The notes under the pieces were generated by a model, which was not told the origin of the DNA, did no database searches, and saw only the letters and a list, made by a program, of their open reading frames with translations. Below, piece by piece: positions 1 through 12,950 of a DNA stretch of 64,000 nt. Each line of letters opens with the position of its first letter. Position 1 is the stretch's first letter. The stretch is from Eutreptiella sp. 'Long Island Sound 2002' (Eukaryota > Euglenozoa > Euglenophyceae > Eutreptiales > Eutreptiaceae), in the NCBI GenBank assembly GCA_964036045.1, contig OZ038380.1, positions 9,571,913 through 9,635,912 on the forward strand, given 5' to 3'. The translations under genes and the position numbers were made by a program.

Positions 1-156
1 GTGGCCACAATGTGGGGCACAAACTGTGAGTGCAGCATTGCCGCAAAAAACATACGGTGAGGCCCCAGTTTTGTGTGTAATAATGATTTACCACAGTCCA
101 ATCATGACTTCTGCACAAAAACTGCATGGCCAAGACCGAGCCAGTTTTGGGGCACA
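1..156. repeat. Reference monomer (first complete copy)
   Basis: This copy defines the monomer coordinates used in other entries. It contains A 46, C 37, G 39 and T 34 (48.7% GC), with 3 CpG (positions 42, 55, 137) against about 9 expected and 17 TpG against about 8.5. Landmarks are GTGGCCAC at 1-8, an A-run at 45-50, CCAGTTTTGTG at 65-75, CACAAAAACTG at 114-124, TGGCCA at 127-132 and CCAGTTTTGG at 141-150. Positions that differ between monomer types are 4, 13, 15, 25, 53, 55, 59, 62, 67, 78, 102, 120, 121, 151, 155 and 156. The start point is arbitrary because the array is continuous. I see no clear half-monomer duplication, although the CAGTTTTG-like motif occurs in both orientations. Confidence 0.95.
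116..149 (+). other. Potential stem-loop inside the monomer
   Basis: CAAAAACTG at 116-124 can pair with CAGTTTTG at 142-149, giving 8 bp with one bulged A and a 17-nt loop. Type B monomers change the left arm to CAAAGGCTG, so a plus-strand RNA would keep pairing through a G-U wobble. Many type B copies also carry CAGCTTTG on the right, which makes a G-C pair. The arms are short. Linked haplotypes rather than selection may explain the pattern, and transcription is not shown. Confidence 0.35.
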
Positions 157-1959
157 GTGGCCACAATGTGGGGCACGAATAGGGAGTGCAGCATTGCCGC
201 AAAACACACATGCTGAGACCCCAGTTTTGTGTGTAATAATGATTTACCACAGTCCAATCATGACTTCTGCACAAAAACGGAATGGCCAAGACCGAGCCAG
301 TTTTGGAGCATAGTGGCCACAATGTGCGGCACAAACTGTGAGTGCAGCATTGCCGCAAAAAACATACGGTGAGGCCCCAGTTTTGTGTGTAATAATGATT
401 TACCACAGTCCAATCATGACTTCTGCACAAAAACTGCATGGCCAAGACCGTGCCAGTTTTGGGGCATAGTGGCCACAATGTGCGGCACAAACTGTGAGTG
501 CAGCATTGCCGCAAAAAACATACGGTGAGGCCCCAGTTTTGTGTGTAATAATGATTTACCACAGTCCAATCATGACTTCTGCACAAAAACTGCATGGCCA
601 AGACCGAGCCAGTTTAGGGGCATAGTGGCCACAATGTGGGGCACAAACTGTGAGTGCAGCATTGCCGCAAAAAACATACGGTGAGGCCCCAGTTTTGTGT
701 GTAATAATGATTTACCACAGTCCAATCATGACTTCTGCACAAAAACTGCATGGCCAAGACCGAGCCAGTTTTGGGGCATAGTGGCCACAATGTGGGGCAC
801 AAACTGTGAGTGCAGCATTGCCGCAAAAAACATACGGTGAGGCCCCAGTTTTGTGTGTAATAATGATTTACCACAGTCCAACCATGACTTCTGCACAAAA
901 ACTGCATGGCCAAGACCGAGCCAGTTTTGGGGCACAGTGGCCACAATGTGGTGCACAAACTGTGAATGCAGCATTGCCGCAAAATACACATGGTTAGACC
1001 CCAGTTTTGTGTGCAATAATGATTTACCACAGTCCAATCATGACTTCTGCACAAAGGCTGCATGGCCAAGACCGAGCCAGTTTTGGGGCACAGTGGCCAC
1101 AATGTGGGGCACAAACTGTGAGTGCAGCATTGTCGCAAAACACACATGGTGAGACCCCAGTTTTGTGTGTAATAATGATTTACCACAGTCCAACCATGAC
1201 TTCTGCACAAAGGGTGCATGGCCAAGACCGAGCCAGTTTTGGAGCATTGTGACCACAATGTGGGGCACAAACAGTGAGTGCAGCATTGCCGCAAAAAACA
1301 CATGGTGAGACCCCAGTTTTGTGTGCAATAATGATTCACCACAGTCCAATCATGACTTCTGCACAAAGGCTGCATGGCCAAGACCGAGCCAGTTTTGGGG
1401 CATAGTGGCCACAATGTGCGGCACAAACTGTGAGTGCAGCATTGCCGCAAAAAACATACGGTGAGGCCCCAGTTTTGTGTGTAATAATGATTTACCACAG
1501 TCCAATCATGACTTCTGCACAAAAACTGCATGGCCAAGACCGAGCCAGTTTTGGGGCATAGTAGCCACAATGTGCGGCACAAACTGTGAGTGCAGCATTG
1601 CCGCAAAAGACATACGGTGAGACCCCAGTTTTGTGTGTAATAATGATTTACCACAGTCCAACCATGACTTCTGCACAAAAACTGCATGGCCCAGACCGAG
1701 CCAGTTTTGGGGCATAGTGGCCACAATGTGGGGCACAAACAGTGAGTGCAGCATTGCCGCAAAAAAAACATGGTTAGACCCCAGTTTTGTGTGTAATAAT
1801 GATTTACCACAGTCCAATCATGACTTCTGCACAAAAACTGCATGGCCAAGACCGAGCCAGTTTTGGGGCATAGTGGCCACAATGTGCGGCACAAACTGTG
1901 AGTGCAGCATTGCCGCAAAAAAGAAAGGGTGAGGCCCCAGTTTTGTGTGTAATAATGAT

Positions 1960-4900
1960 TTACCACAGTCCAATCATGACTTCTGCACAAAAACGGAATG
2001 GCCAAGACCGAGCCAGTTTTGGGGCATAGTGGCCACAATGTGCGGCACAAACTGTGAGTGCAGCATTGCCGCAAAAAACATTCGGTGAGACCCCAGTTTT
2101 GTGTGTAATAATGATTTACCACAGTCCAACCATGACTTCTGCACAAAAACTGCATGGCCAAGACCGAGCCAGTTTTGGGGCATAGTGGCCACAATGTGGG
2201 GCACAAACAGTGAGTGCAGCATTGCCGCAAAAAACACATGGTTAGACCCCTGTTTTGTGTGTAATAATGATTTACCACAGTCCAATCATGACTTCTGCAC
2301 AAAAACTGCATGGCCAAGACCGAGCCAGTTTTGGGGCATAGTGGCCACAATGTGCGGCACAAACTGTGAGTGCAGCATTGCCGCAAAAAAAATACGGTGA
2401 GGCCCCTGTTTTGTGTGTAATAATGATTTACCACATTCCAATCATGACTTCTGCACAAAAACTGCATGGCCAAGACCGAGCCAGTTTTGGGGCATAGTGG
2501 CCACAATGTGGGGCACAAACTGTGAGTGCAGCATTGCCGCAAAAAACATACGGTGAGGCCCCAGTTTTGTGTGTAATAATGATTTACCACAGTCCAATCA
2601 TGACTTCTGCACAAAAACTGCATCGCCAAGACCGAGCCAGTTTTGGGGCATAGTGGCCACAATGTGCGGCACAAACTGTGAGTGCAGCATTGCCGCAAAA
2701 AAAATACGGTGAGACCCCAGTTTTGTGTGTAATAATGATTTACCACAGTCCAACCATGACTTCTGCACAAAAACTGCATGGCCAAGACCGAGCCAGTTTT
2801 GGGGCACAGTGGCCACAATGTGGGGCACAAACAGTGAGTGCAGCATTGCCGCAAAAAAGATACGGTGAGGCCCCAGTTTTGTGTGTAATAATGATTTACC
2901 ACAGTCCCATCATGACTTCTGCACAAAAACTGCATGGCCAAGACCGAGCCAGTTTTGGGGCACAGTGGCCACAATGTGGGGCACAAATAGGGAGTGCAGC
3001 ATTGCCGCAAAAAACACATGGTTAGACCCCAGTTTTGTGTGTAATAATGATTTACCACAGTCCAATCATGACTTCTGCACCAAAACGGCATGGCCAAGAC
3101 CGAGCCAGTTTTGGAGCATAGTGGCCACAATGTGCGGCACAAACTGTGAGTGCAGCATTGCCGCAAAAAAAATACGGTGAGGCCCCAGTTTTGTGTGTAA
3201 TAATGATTTACCACAGTCCAATCATGACTTCTGCACAAAAACTGCATGGCCAAGACCGAGCCAGTTTTGGGGCATAGTGGCCACAATGTGCGGCACAAAC
3301 TGTGAGTGCAGCATTGCCGCAAAAGACATACGGTGAGACCCCAGTTTTGTGTGTAATAATGATTTACCACAGTCCAACCATGACTTCTGCACAAAAACTG
3401 CATGGCCCAGACCGAGCCAGTTTTGGAGCATAGTGGCCACAATGTGGGGCACAAACAGTGAGTGCAGCATTGCCGCAAAAAAAACATGGTTAGACCCCAG
3501 TTTTGTGTGTAATAATGATTAACCACAGTCCAATCATGACTTCTGCACAAAAACGGCATGGCCAAGACCGAGCCAGTTTTGGGGCATAGTGGCCACAATG
3601 TGCGGCACAAACTGTGAGTGCAGCATTGCCGCAAAAAACATACGGTGAGGCCCCAGTTTTGTGTGTAATAATGATTTACCACAGTCCAATCATGACTTCT
3701 GCACAAAAACTGCATGGCCAAGACCGAGCCAGTTTTGGGGCATAGTGGCCACAATGTGCGGCACAAACTGTGAGTGCAGCATTGCCGCAAAAAACATTCG
3801 GTGAGACCCCAGTTTTGTGTGTAATAATGATTTACCACAGTCCAACCATGACTTCTGCACAAAAACTGCATGGCCAAGACCGAGCCAGTTTTGGGGCATA
3901 GTGGCCACAATGTGGGGCACAAACAGTGAGTGCAGCATTGCCGCAAAAAACACATGGTTGGACCCCTGTTTTGTGTGCAATAATGATTTACCACAGTCCA
4001 ATCATGACTTCTGCACAAAAACTGCATGGCCAAGACCGAGCCAGTTTTGGGGCATAGTGGCCACAATGTGCGGCACAAACTGTGAGTGCAGCATTGCCGC
4101 AAAAAAAATACGGTGAGGCCCCTGTTTTGTGTGTAATAATGATTTACCACAGTCCAATCATGACTTCTGCACCAAAACGGCATGGCCAAGACCGAGCCAG
4201 TTTTGGAGCATAGTGGCCACAATGTGCGGCACAAACTGTGAGTGCAGCATTGCCGCAAAAAACATACGGTGAGGCCCCAGTTTTGTGTGTAATAATGATT
4301 TACCACAGTCCAATCATGACTTCTGCACAAAAACTGCATGGCCAAGACCGAGCCAGTTTTGGGGCATAGTGGCCACAATGTGCGGCACAAACTGTGAGTG
4401 CAGCATTGCCGCAAAAGACATACGGTGAGACCCCAGTTTTGTGTGTAATAATGATTTACCACAGTCCAACCATGACTTCTGCACAAAAACTGCATGGCCC
4501 AGACCGAGCCAGTTTTGGAGCATAGTGGCCACAATGTGGGGCACAAACAGTGAGTGCAGCATTGCCGCAAAAAAAACATGGTTAGACCCCAGTTTTGTGT
4601 GTAATAATGATTAACCACAGTCCAATCATGACTTCTGCACAAAAACGGCATGGCCAAGACCGAGCCAGTTTTGGGGCATAGTGGCCACAATGTGCGGCAC
4701 AAACTGTGAGTGCAGCATTGCCGCAAAAAACATACGGTGAGGCCCCAGTTTTGTGTGTAATAATGATTTACCACAGTCCAATCATGACTTCTGCACAAAA
4801 ACTGCATGGCCAAGACCGAGCCAGTTTTGGGGCATAGTGGCCACAATGTGCGGCACAAACTGTGAGTGCAGCATTGCCGCAAAAAACATTCGGTGAGACC

Positions 4901-5970
4901 CCAGTTTTGTGTGTAATAATGATTTACCACAGTCCAACCATGACTTCTGCACAAAAACTGCATGGCCAAGACCGAGCCAGTTTTGGGGCATAGTGGCCAC
5001 AATGTGGGGCACAAACAGTGAGTGCAGCATTGCCGCAAAAAACACATGGTTAGACCCCTGTTTTGTGTGCAATAATGATTTACCACAGTCCAATCATGAC
5101 TTCTGCACAAAAACTGCATGGCCAAGACCGAGCCAGTTTTGGGGCATAGTGGCCACAATGTGCGGCACAAACTGTGAGTGCAGCATTGCCGCAAAAAAAA
5201 TACGGTGAGGCCCCTGTTTTGTGTGTAATAATGATTTACCACAGTCCAATCATGACTTCTGCACAAAAACTGCATGGCCAAGACCGAGCCAGTTTTGGGG
5301 CATAGTGGCCACAATGTGGGGCACAAACTGTGAGTGCAGCATTGCCGCAAAAAACATACGGTGAGGCCCCAGTTTTGTGTGTAATAATGATTTACCACAG
5401 TCCAATCATGACTTCTGCACAAAAACTGCATCGCCAAGACCGAGCCAGTTTTGGGGCATAGTGGCCACAATGTGCGGCACAAACTGTGAGTGCAGCATTG
5501 CCGCAAAAAAAATACGGTGAGACCCCAGTTTTGTGTGTAATAATGATTTACCACAGTCCAACCATGACTTCTGCACAAAAACTGCATGGCCAAGACCGAG
5601 CCAGTTTTGGGGCACAGTGGCCACAATGTGGGGCACAAACAGTGAGTGCAGCATTGCCGCAAAAAAGATACGGTGAGGCCCCAGTTTTGTGTGTAATAAT
5701 GATTTACCACAGTCCCATCATGACTTCTGCACAAAAACTGCATGGCCAAGACCGAGCCAGTTTTGGGGCACAGTGGCCACAATGTGGGGCACAAATAGGG
5801 AGTGCAGCATTGCCGCAAAAAACACATGGTTAGACCCCAGTTTTGTGTGTAATAATGATTTACCACAGTCCAATCATGACTTCTGCACAAAAACGGCATG
5901 GCCAAGACCGAGCCAGTTTTGGAGCATAGTGGCCACAATGTGCGGCACAAACTGTGAGTGCAGCATTGCC
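1960..5970. repeat. Nested 7-mer and 18-mer higher-order repeats
   Basis: Two offsets repeat here. At +1,092 bp (7 monomers), about 3,170-4,175 matches 4,262-5,267. Shared rare variants include CATGGCCCAGACC, GATTAACCACAG and CATTCGGTGAGACC, and I saw one mismatch, G/A in ATGGTTRGACC. At +2,808 bp (18 monomers), about 1,960-3,165 matches 4,770-5,970. Shared variants there are GCATCGCCAAG, AGTCCCATCATG and AAATAGGGAG. The two duplications overlap, so at least two exchange events of different size happened in about 4 kb. Boundaries are approximate. Confidence 0.8.
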
Positions 5971-6240
5971 GCAAAAAACATACGGTGAGGCCCCAGTTTT
6001 GTGTGTATTAATGATTTACCACAGTCCAATCATGACTTCTGCACAAAAACTGCATGGCCAAGACCGAGCCAGTTTTGGGGCATAGTGGCCACAATGTGCG
6101 GCACAAACTGTGAGTGCAGCATTGCCGCAATAAAAATTCGGTGAGGCCCCAGTTTTGTGTGTAATAATGATTTACCACAGTCCAACCATGACTTCTGCAC
6201 AAAAACTGCATGGCCAAGACCGAGCCAGTTTTGGGGCATA

Positions 6241-6395
6241 GTGGCCACAATGTGCGGCACAAACTGTGAGTGCAGCATTGCCGCAAAAAAATACGGTGAG
6301 ACCCCAGTTTTGTGTGTAATAATGATTTACCACAGTCCAACCATGACTTCTGCACAAAAACTGCATGGCCAAGACCGAGCCAGTTTTGGGGCATA
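6241..6395. repeat. Length-variant monomer, 155 bp
   Basis: One base is missing at the A-run: seven A are followed directly by TACGG, where neighbours have six A plus C or eight A. The landmark phase shifts by -1 after this copy, and the minus-strand repeat frame shifts at the same place. Confidence 0.9.
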
Positions 6396-8089
6396 GTGGC
6401 CACAATGTGGGGCACAAACAGTGAGTGCAGCATTGCCGCAAAAAACACATGGTTAGACCCCAGTTTTGTGTGTAGTAATGATTTACCACAGTCCAATCAT
6501 GACTTCTGCACAAAAACTGCATGGCCAAGACCGAGCCAGTTTTGGGGCATAGTGGCCACAATGTGCGGCACAAACTGTGAGTGCAGCATTGCCGCAAAAA
6601 ACATACGGTGAGGCCCCAGTTTTGTGTGTAATAATGATTTACCACAGTCCAATCATGACTTCTGCACAAAAACTGCATGGCCAAGACCGAGCCAGTTTTG
6701 GGGCATAGTGGCCACAATGTGGGGCACAAACTGTGAGTGCAGCATTGCCGCAAAAAACATTCGGTGAGACCCCAGTTTTGTGTGTAATAATGATTTACCA
6801 CAGTCCAACCATGACTTCTGCACAAAAACTGCATGGCCAAGACCGAGCCAGTTTTGGGGCATAGTGGCCACAATGTGGGGCACAAACAGTGAGTGCAGCA
6901 TTGCCGCAAAAAACACATGGTTAGACCCCAGTTTTTTGTGTAATAATGATTTACCACAGTCCAATCATGACTTCTGCACAAAAACTGCATGGCCAAGACC
7001 GAGCCAGTTTTGGGGCATAGTGGCCACAATGTGCGGCACAAACTGTGAGTGCAGCATTGCCGCAAAAAACATACGGTGAGGCCCCAGTTTTGTGTGTAAT
7101 AATGATTTACCACAGTCCAATCATGACTTCTGCACAAAAACTGCATGGCCAAGACCGAGCCAGTTTTGGGGCATAGTGGCCACAATGTGGGGCACAAACA
7201 GTGAGTGCAGCATTGCCGCAAAAAACATACGGTGAGGCCCCAGTTTTGTGTGTAATAATGATTTACCACAGTCCAATCATGACTTCTGCACAAAAACTGC
7301 ATCGCCAAGACCGAGCCAGTTTTGGGGCATAGTGGCCACAATGTGCCGCACAAACTGTGAGTGCAGCATTGCCGCAAAAAACATACGGTGAGACCCCAGT
7401 TTTGTGTGTAATAATGATTTACCACAGTCCAACCATGACTTCTGCACAAAAACTGCATGGCCAAGACCGAGCCAGTTTTGGGGCACAGTGGCCACAATGT
7501 GGGGCACAAACAGTGAGTGCAGCATTGCCGCAAAAAGCACGTGGTGAGACCCCAGTTTTGTGTGCAATAATGATTTACTACAGTCCAACCATGACTTCTG
7601 CACAAAAACTGCATGACCAAGACCGAGCCAGTTTTGGGGCATAGTGGCCACAATGTGGGGCACAAACTGTGAGTGCAGCATTGCCGCAAAAAAGATACGG
7701 TGAGGCCCCAGTTTTGTGTGTAATAATGATTTACCACAGTCCAATCATGACTTCTGCACAAAAACTGCATGGCCAAGACTGAGCCAGTTTTGGGGCACAG
7801 TGGCCACAATGTGGGGCACAAACAGTGAGTGCAGCATTGCCGCAAAAAACACATGGTTAGACCCCAGTTTTGTGTGTAATAATGATTTACCACAGTCCAA
7901 TCATGACTTCTGCACAAAAACGGCATGGCCAAGACCGTGCCAGTTTTGGAGCATAGTGGCCACAATGTGCGGCACAAACTGTGAGTGCAGCATTGCCGCA
8001 AAAAACATACGGTGAGGCCCCAGTTTTGTGTGTATTAATGATTTACCACAGTCCAATCATGACTTCTGCACAAAAACTGCATGGCCAAG

Positions 8090-11000
8090 ACCGAGCCAGT
8101 TTTGGGGCATAGTGGCCACAATGTGGGGCACAAACTGTGAGTGCAGCATTGCCGCAAAAAACATACGGTGAGGCCCCAGTTTTGTGTGTAATAATGATTT
8201 ACCACAGTCCAATCATGACTTCCGCACAAAAACTGCATGGCCAAGACCGAGCCAGTTTTGGGGCATAGTGGCCACAATGTGCGGCACAAACTGTGAGTGC
8301 AGCATTGCCGCAAAAAACATACGGTGAGGCCCCAGTTTTGTGTGTAATAATGATTTACCACAGTCCGATCATGACTTCTGCACAAAAGCTGCATGGCCAA
8401 GACCGAGCCAGTTTTGGGGCATAGTGGCCACAATGTGCGGCACAAACTGTGAGTGCAGCATTGCCGCAAAAAACATACGGTGAGACCCCAGTTTTGTGTG
8501 TAATAATGATTTACCACAGTCCAACCATGACTTCTGCGCAAAAACGTCATGGCCAAGACCGAGCCAGTTTTGGGGCATAGTGGCCACAATGTGCGGCACA
8601 AACTGTGAGTGCAGCATTGCCGCAAAAAACATACGGTGAGACCCCAGTTTTGTGTGTAATAATGATTTACCACAGTCCAATCATGACTTCTGCACAAAGG
8701 CTGCATGGCCAAGACCGAGCCAGTTTTGGGGCACAGTGGCCACAATGTGGGGCACAAACTGTGAGTGCAGCATTGCCGCAAAAAACATATGGTGAGGCCC
8801 CAGTTTTGTGTGTAATAATGATTTAACACAGTCCAATCATGACTTCTGCACAAAAACTGCATGGCCAAGACCGAGCCAGTTTTGGGGCATAGTGGCCACA
8901 ATGTGCGGCACAAACTGTGAGTGCAGCATTGCCGCAAAAAAAATACGGTGAGACCCCAGTTTTGTGTGCAATAATGATTTACCACAGTCCAACCATGACT
9001 TCTGCACAAAAACTGCATGGCCAAGACCGAGCCAGTTTTGGGGCACAGTGGCCACAATGTGGTGCACAAACAGTGAGTGCAGCATTGCCGCAAAATACAC
9101 ATGGTTAGACCCCAGTTTTGTGTGCAATAATGATTTACCACAGTCCAACCATGACTTCTGCACAAAGGCTGCATGGCCAAGACCGAGCCAGTTTTGGAGC
9201 ATTGTGACCACAATGAGGGGCACAAACAGTGAGTGCAGCATTGCCGCAAAAAACACATGGTGAGACCCCAGTTTTGTGTGCAATAATGATTCACCACAGT
9301 CCAATCATGACTTCTGCACAAAGGCTGCATGGCCAAGACCGAGCCAGTTTTGGAGCATTGTGACCACAATGTGGGGCACAAACAGTGTGTGCAGCATTGC
9401 CGCAAAAAGCACGTGGTGAGACCCCAGTTTTGTGTGTAATAATGATTTACCACAGTCCAACCATGGCTTCTGCACAAAAACTGCATGGCCAAGACCGAGC
9501 CAGCTTTGGGGCATAGTGGCCACAATGTGGGGCACAAAGTGTGAGTGCAGCATTGCCGCAAAAAACATACGGTGAGGCCCCAGTCTTGTGTGTAATAATG
9601 ATTTACCACAGTCCAATCATGACTTCTGCACAAAAACTGCATGGCCAAGACCGAGCCAGTTTTGGGGCACAGTGGCCACAATGTGGGGCACAAACAGGGA
9701 GTGCAGCATTGCCGCAAAAAGCACGTGGTGAGACCCCAGTTTTGTGTGTAATAATGACTTACCACAGTCCAACCATGACTTCTGCACGAAAACTGCATGG
9801 CCAAGACCGAGCCAGTTTTGGGGCATAGTGGCCACAATGTGGGGCACAAACTGTGAGTGCAGCATTGCCGCAAAAAACACATGGTGAGACCCCAGTTTTG
9901 TGTGTAATAATGACTTACCACAGTCCAATCATGACTTCTGCACAAAAACTGCATGGCCAAGACCGAGCCAGATTTGGGGCACAGTGGCCACAATGTGGAG
10001 CACAAACTGTGAGTGCAGCATTGCCGCAAAAAAACATACGGTGAGGCCCAAGTTTTGTGTGTAATAATGATTTACCACAGTCCAATCATGACTTCTGCAC
10101 AAAAACTGCATGGCCAAGACCGAGCCAGATTTGGGGCACAGTGGCCACAATGTGGAGCACAAACTGTGAGTGCAGCATTGCCGCAAAAAACACATGGTTA
10201 GACCCCAGTTTTGTGTGTAATAATGATTTACCACAGTCCAATCATGACTTCTGCACAAAAACTGCATGGCCAAGACCGAGCCAGTTTTGGGGCATAGTGG
10301 CCACAATGTGGGGCACAAACTGTGAGTGCAGCATTGCCGCAAAAAACATACGGTGAGGCCCCAGTTTTGTGTGTAATAATGATTTACCACAGTCCAATCA
10401 TGACTTCCGCACAAAAACTGCATGGCCAAGACCGAGCCAGTTTTGGGGCATAGTGGCCACAATGTGCGGCACAAACTGTGAGTGCAGCATTGCCGCAAAA
10501 AACATACGGTGAGGCCCCAGTTTTGTGTGTAATAATGATTTACCACAGTCCGATCATGACTTCTGCACAAAAGCTGCATGGCCAAGACCGAGCCAGTTTT
10601 GGGGCATAGTGGCCACAATGTGCGGCACAAACTGTGAGTGCAGCATTGCCGCAAAAAACATACGGTGAGACCCCAGTTTTGTGTGTAATAATGATTTACC
10701 ACAGTCCAACCATGACTTCTGCGCAAAAACGTCATGGCCAAGACCGAGCCAGTTTTGGGGCATAGTGGCCACAATGTGCGGCACAAACTGTGAGTGCAGC
10801 ATTGCCGCAAAAAACATACGGTGAGACCCCAGTTTTGTGTGTAATAATGATTTACCACAGTCCAATCATGACTTCTGCACAAAGGCTGCATGGCCAAGAC
10901 CGAGCCAGTTTTGGGGCACAGTGGCCACAATGTGGGGCACAAACTGTGAGTGCAGCATTGCCGCAAAAAACATATGGTGAGGCCCCAGTTTTGTGTGTAA

Positions 11001-11120
11001 TAATGATTTAACACAGTCCAATCATGACTTCTGCACAAAAACTGCATGGCCAAGACCGAGCCAGTTTTGGGGCATAGTGGCCACAATGTGCGGCACAAAC
11101 TGTGAGTGCAGCATTGCCGC
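8090..11120. repeat. Duplicated block at 2,185-bp offset (14 monomers)
   Basis: About 8,090-8,935 matches about 10,275-11,120. The offset is 14 x 156 plus 1, and the extra base is the insertion in the 9,984 monomer between the copies. Shared rare variants in the same order are GACTTCCGCAC, AGTCCGATCATG, TGCGCAAAAACGTCATGG and GATTTAACACAG. Before and after this stretch the two places carry different monomer variants. The copies need not be adjacent because other monomers lie between them. Confidence 0.8.
9984..10140. repeat. Length-variant monomer, 157 bp (A-run +1)
   Basis: The A-run at 45-50 holds seven A before CATACGG, and the following monomer begins one base late. The copy and its neighbour also carry rare variants: AGATTTGGGGC, ATGTGGAGCAC and GGCCCAAGTTTTG. 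Confidence 0.9.
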
Positions 11121-11388
11121 AAAAAACATACGGTGAGGCCCCAGTTTTGTGTGTAATAATCATTTACCACAGTCCAACCATGACTTCTGCACAAAGGCTG
11201 CATGGCCAAGACCGAGCCAGTTTTGGGGCACAGTGGCCACAATGTGGGGCACAAACTGTGAGTGCAGCATTGCCGCAAAAAACACATGGTGAGACCCCAG
11301 TTTTGTGTGCAATAATGATTTACCACAGTCCAACCGTGACTTCTGCACAAAGGCTGCATGGCCAAGACGGAGCCAGTTTTGGGGCACA

Positions 11389-11545
11389 GTGGCCACAATG
11401 TGGGGCACAAACTGTGAGTGCAGCATTGCCGCAAAAAGCACGTGCTGAGACCCCAGTTTTTGTGTGTAATAATGATTTACCACAGTCCAACCATGACTTC
11501 TGCACAAAGGCTGCATGGCCAAGACGGAGCCAGTTTTGGAGCATT
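11389..11545. repeat. 157-bp monomer with T-insertion haplotype, copy 1
   Basis: Five T replace four in CCCAGTTTTTGTGTG, next to the linked variant GCACGTGCTGAG. This pair of changes marks one monomer lineage that recurs at 12,794, 50,388, 52,885, 53,822, 55,695 and 56,788. Confidence 0.9.
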
Positions 11546-12793
11546 GTGACCAGAATGTGGGGCACAAACTGTCAGTGCAGCATTGCCGCAAAAAACACAT
11601 GGTGTGACCCCAGTTTTGTGTGCAATAATGATTTACCACAGTCCAATCATGACTTCTGCACAAAGGCTGCATGGCCAAGACCGAGCCAGTTTTGGAGCAT
11701 TGTGACCACAATGTGGGGCACAAACTGTGAGTGCAGCATTGCCGCAAAAAACATACGGTGAGGCCCCAGTTTTGTGTGTAATAATGATTTACCACAGTCC
11801 AATCATGACTGCTGCACAAAAACTGCATGGCCAAGACCGAGCCAGTTTCGGAGCATTGTGACCACAATGAGGGGCACAAACTGTGAGTGCAGTATTGCCG
11901 CAAAAAACACATGGTTAGACCCCAGTTTTGTGTGTAATAATGATTTACCACAGTCCAATCATGACTTCTGCACAAAGGATGCATGGCCAAGACCGAGCCA
12001 GTTTTGGGGCACAGTGGCCACAATGTGGGGCACAAACAGTGAGTGCAGCATTGCCGCAAAAAACACATGGTGAGACCCCTGTTTTGTGTGCAATAATGAT
12101 TTACCACAGTCCAACCATGACTTCTGCACAAAGGCTGCATGGCCAAGACCGAGCCAGTTTTGGAGCATTGTGACCACAATGAGGGGCACAAACTGTGAGT
12201 GCAGCATTGCCGCAAAAAACACATGGTTAGACCCCTGTTTTGTGTGTAATAATGATTTACCACAGTCGAACCATGACTTCTGCACAAAGGCTGCATGGCC
12301 AAGACCGAGCCAGTTTTGGAGCATTGTGACCACAATGAGGGGCACAAACTGTGAGTGCAGCATTGCCGCAAAAAACACATGGTTAGACCCCAGTTTTGTG
12401 TGTAATAATGATTTACCACAGTCCAACCATGACCTCTGCACAAAGGCTGCATGGCCAAGACCGAGCCAGCTTTGGAGCATTGTGGCCACAATGTGGGGCA
12501 CAAACAGTGAGTGCAGCATTGCCGCAAAAAGCACATGGTTAGACCCCAGTTGTGTGTGTAATAATGATTTACCACAGTCCAACCATGACTTCTGCACAAA
12601 GGCTGCATGGCCAAGACCGAGCCAGTTTTTGAGCATTGTGACCACAATGTAGGGCACAAACTGTGAGTGCAGCATTGCCGCAAAATACACATGGTTAGAC
12701 CCCAGTTTTGTGTGCAATAATGATTTACCACAGTCCAACCGTGACTTCTGCACAAAGGCTGCATTGCCAAGACGGAGCCAGTTTTGGGGCACA

Positions 12794-12950
12794 GTGGCCA
12801 CAATGTGGGGCACAAACTGTGAGTGCAGCATTGCCGCAAAAAGCACGTGCTGAGACCCCAGTTTTTGTGTGTAATAATGATTTACCACAGTCCAACCATG
12901 ACTTCTGCACAAAGGCTGCATGGCCAAGACGGAGCCAGGTTTGGAGCATT
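12794..12950. repeat. 157-bp monomer with T-insertion haplotype, copy 2
   Basis: Same linked GCACGTGCTGAG plus five-T insertion as the 11,389 copy, 1,405 bp downstream (9 monomers plus the insertion). Flanking monomers also match: CCAACCGTGAC and AAGACGGAGCC precede it, and TGTCANTGCAGC with CATGGTGTGACC follows in both places. Confidence 0.9.

Larger units (their letters stand above)
1..11150. repeat. Type A monomer domain
   Basis: Most monomers here carry CATACGG at 51-57, AAAAACTG before CATGG, and GCATAGTGGCC at the junction, often with TGCGGCAC at 12-20. Small type B islands with AAAGGCTG appear at about 1.0-1.4 kb, 9.1-9.4 kb and as single copies near 8.69 and 10.88 kb. Local variants include CATTCGG (for example near 2.08, 3.80 and 4.88 kb), an uninterrupted A-run before TACGG, and AAACGGCATGG. 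The island edges are sharp at monomer scale, as expected from unequal exchange or conversion between types. Confidence 0.8.

Noticed and set aside
1-156. Origin from a tRNA-derived SINE or 5S rRNA gene
   Set aside because: I see no convincing A-box/B-box pair (no GGTTCGANNCC), no 5S internal control region and no terminator-like T-run beyond four or five T.
1-156. Monomer as a duplicated 78-bp half-unit
   Set aside because: CCAGTTTTG recurs at 65 and 141, but the surrounding sequence does not align and the inverted copies at 18 and 114 are not spaced consistently.
2598-5654. Many identical short open frames as a gene family
   Set aside because: They are copies of the same monomers inside the 7-mer and 18-mer duplications and move with the repeats in several frames at once.
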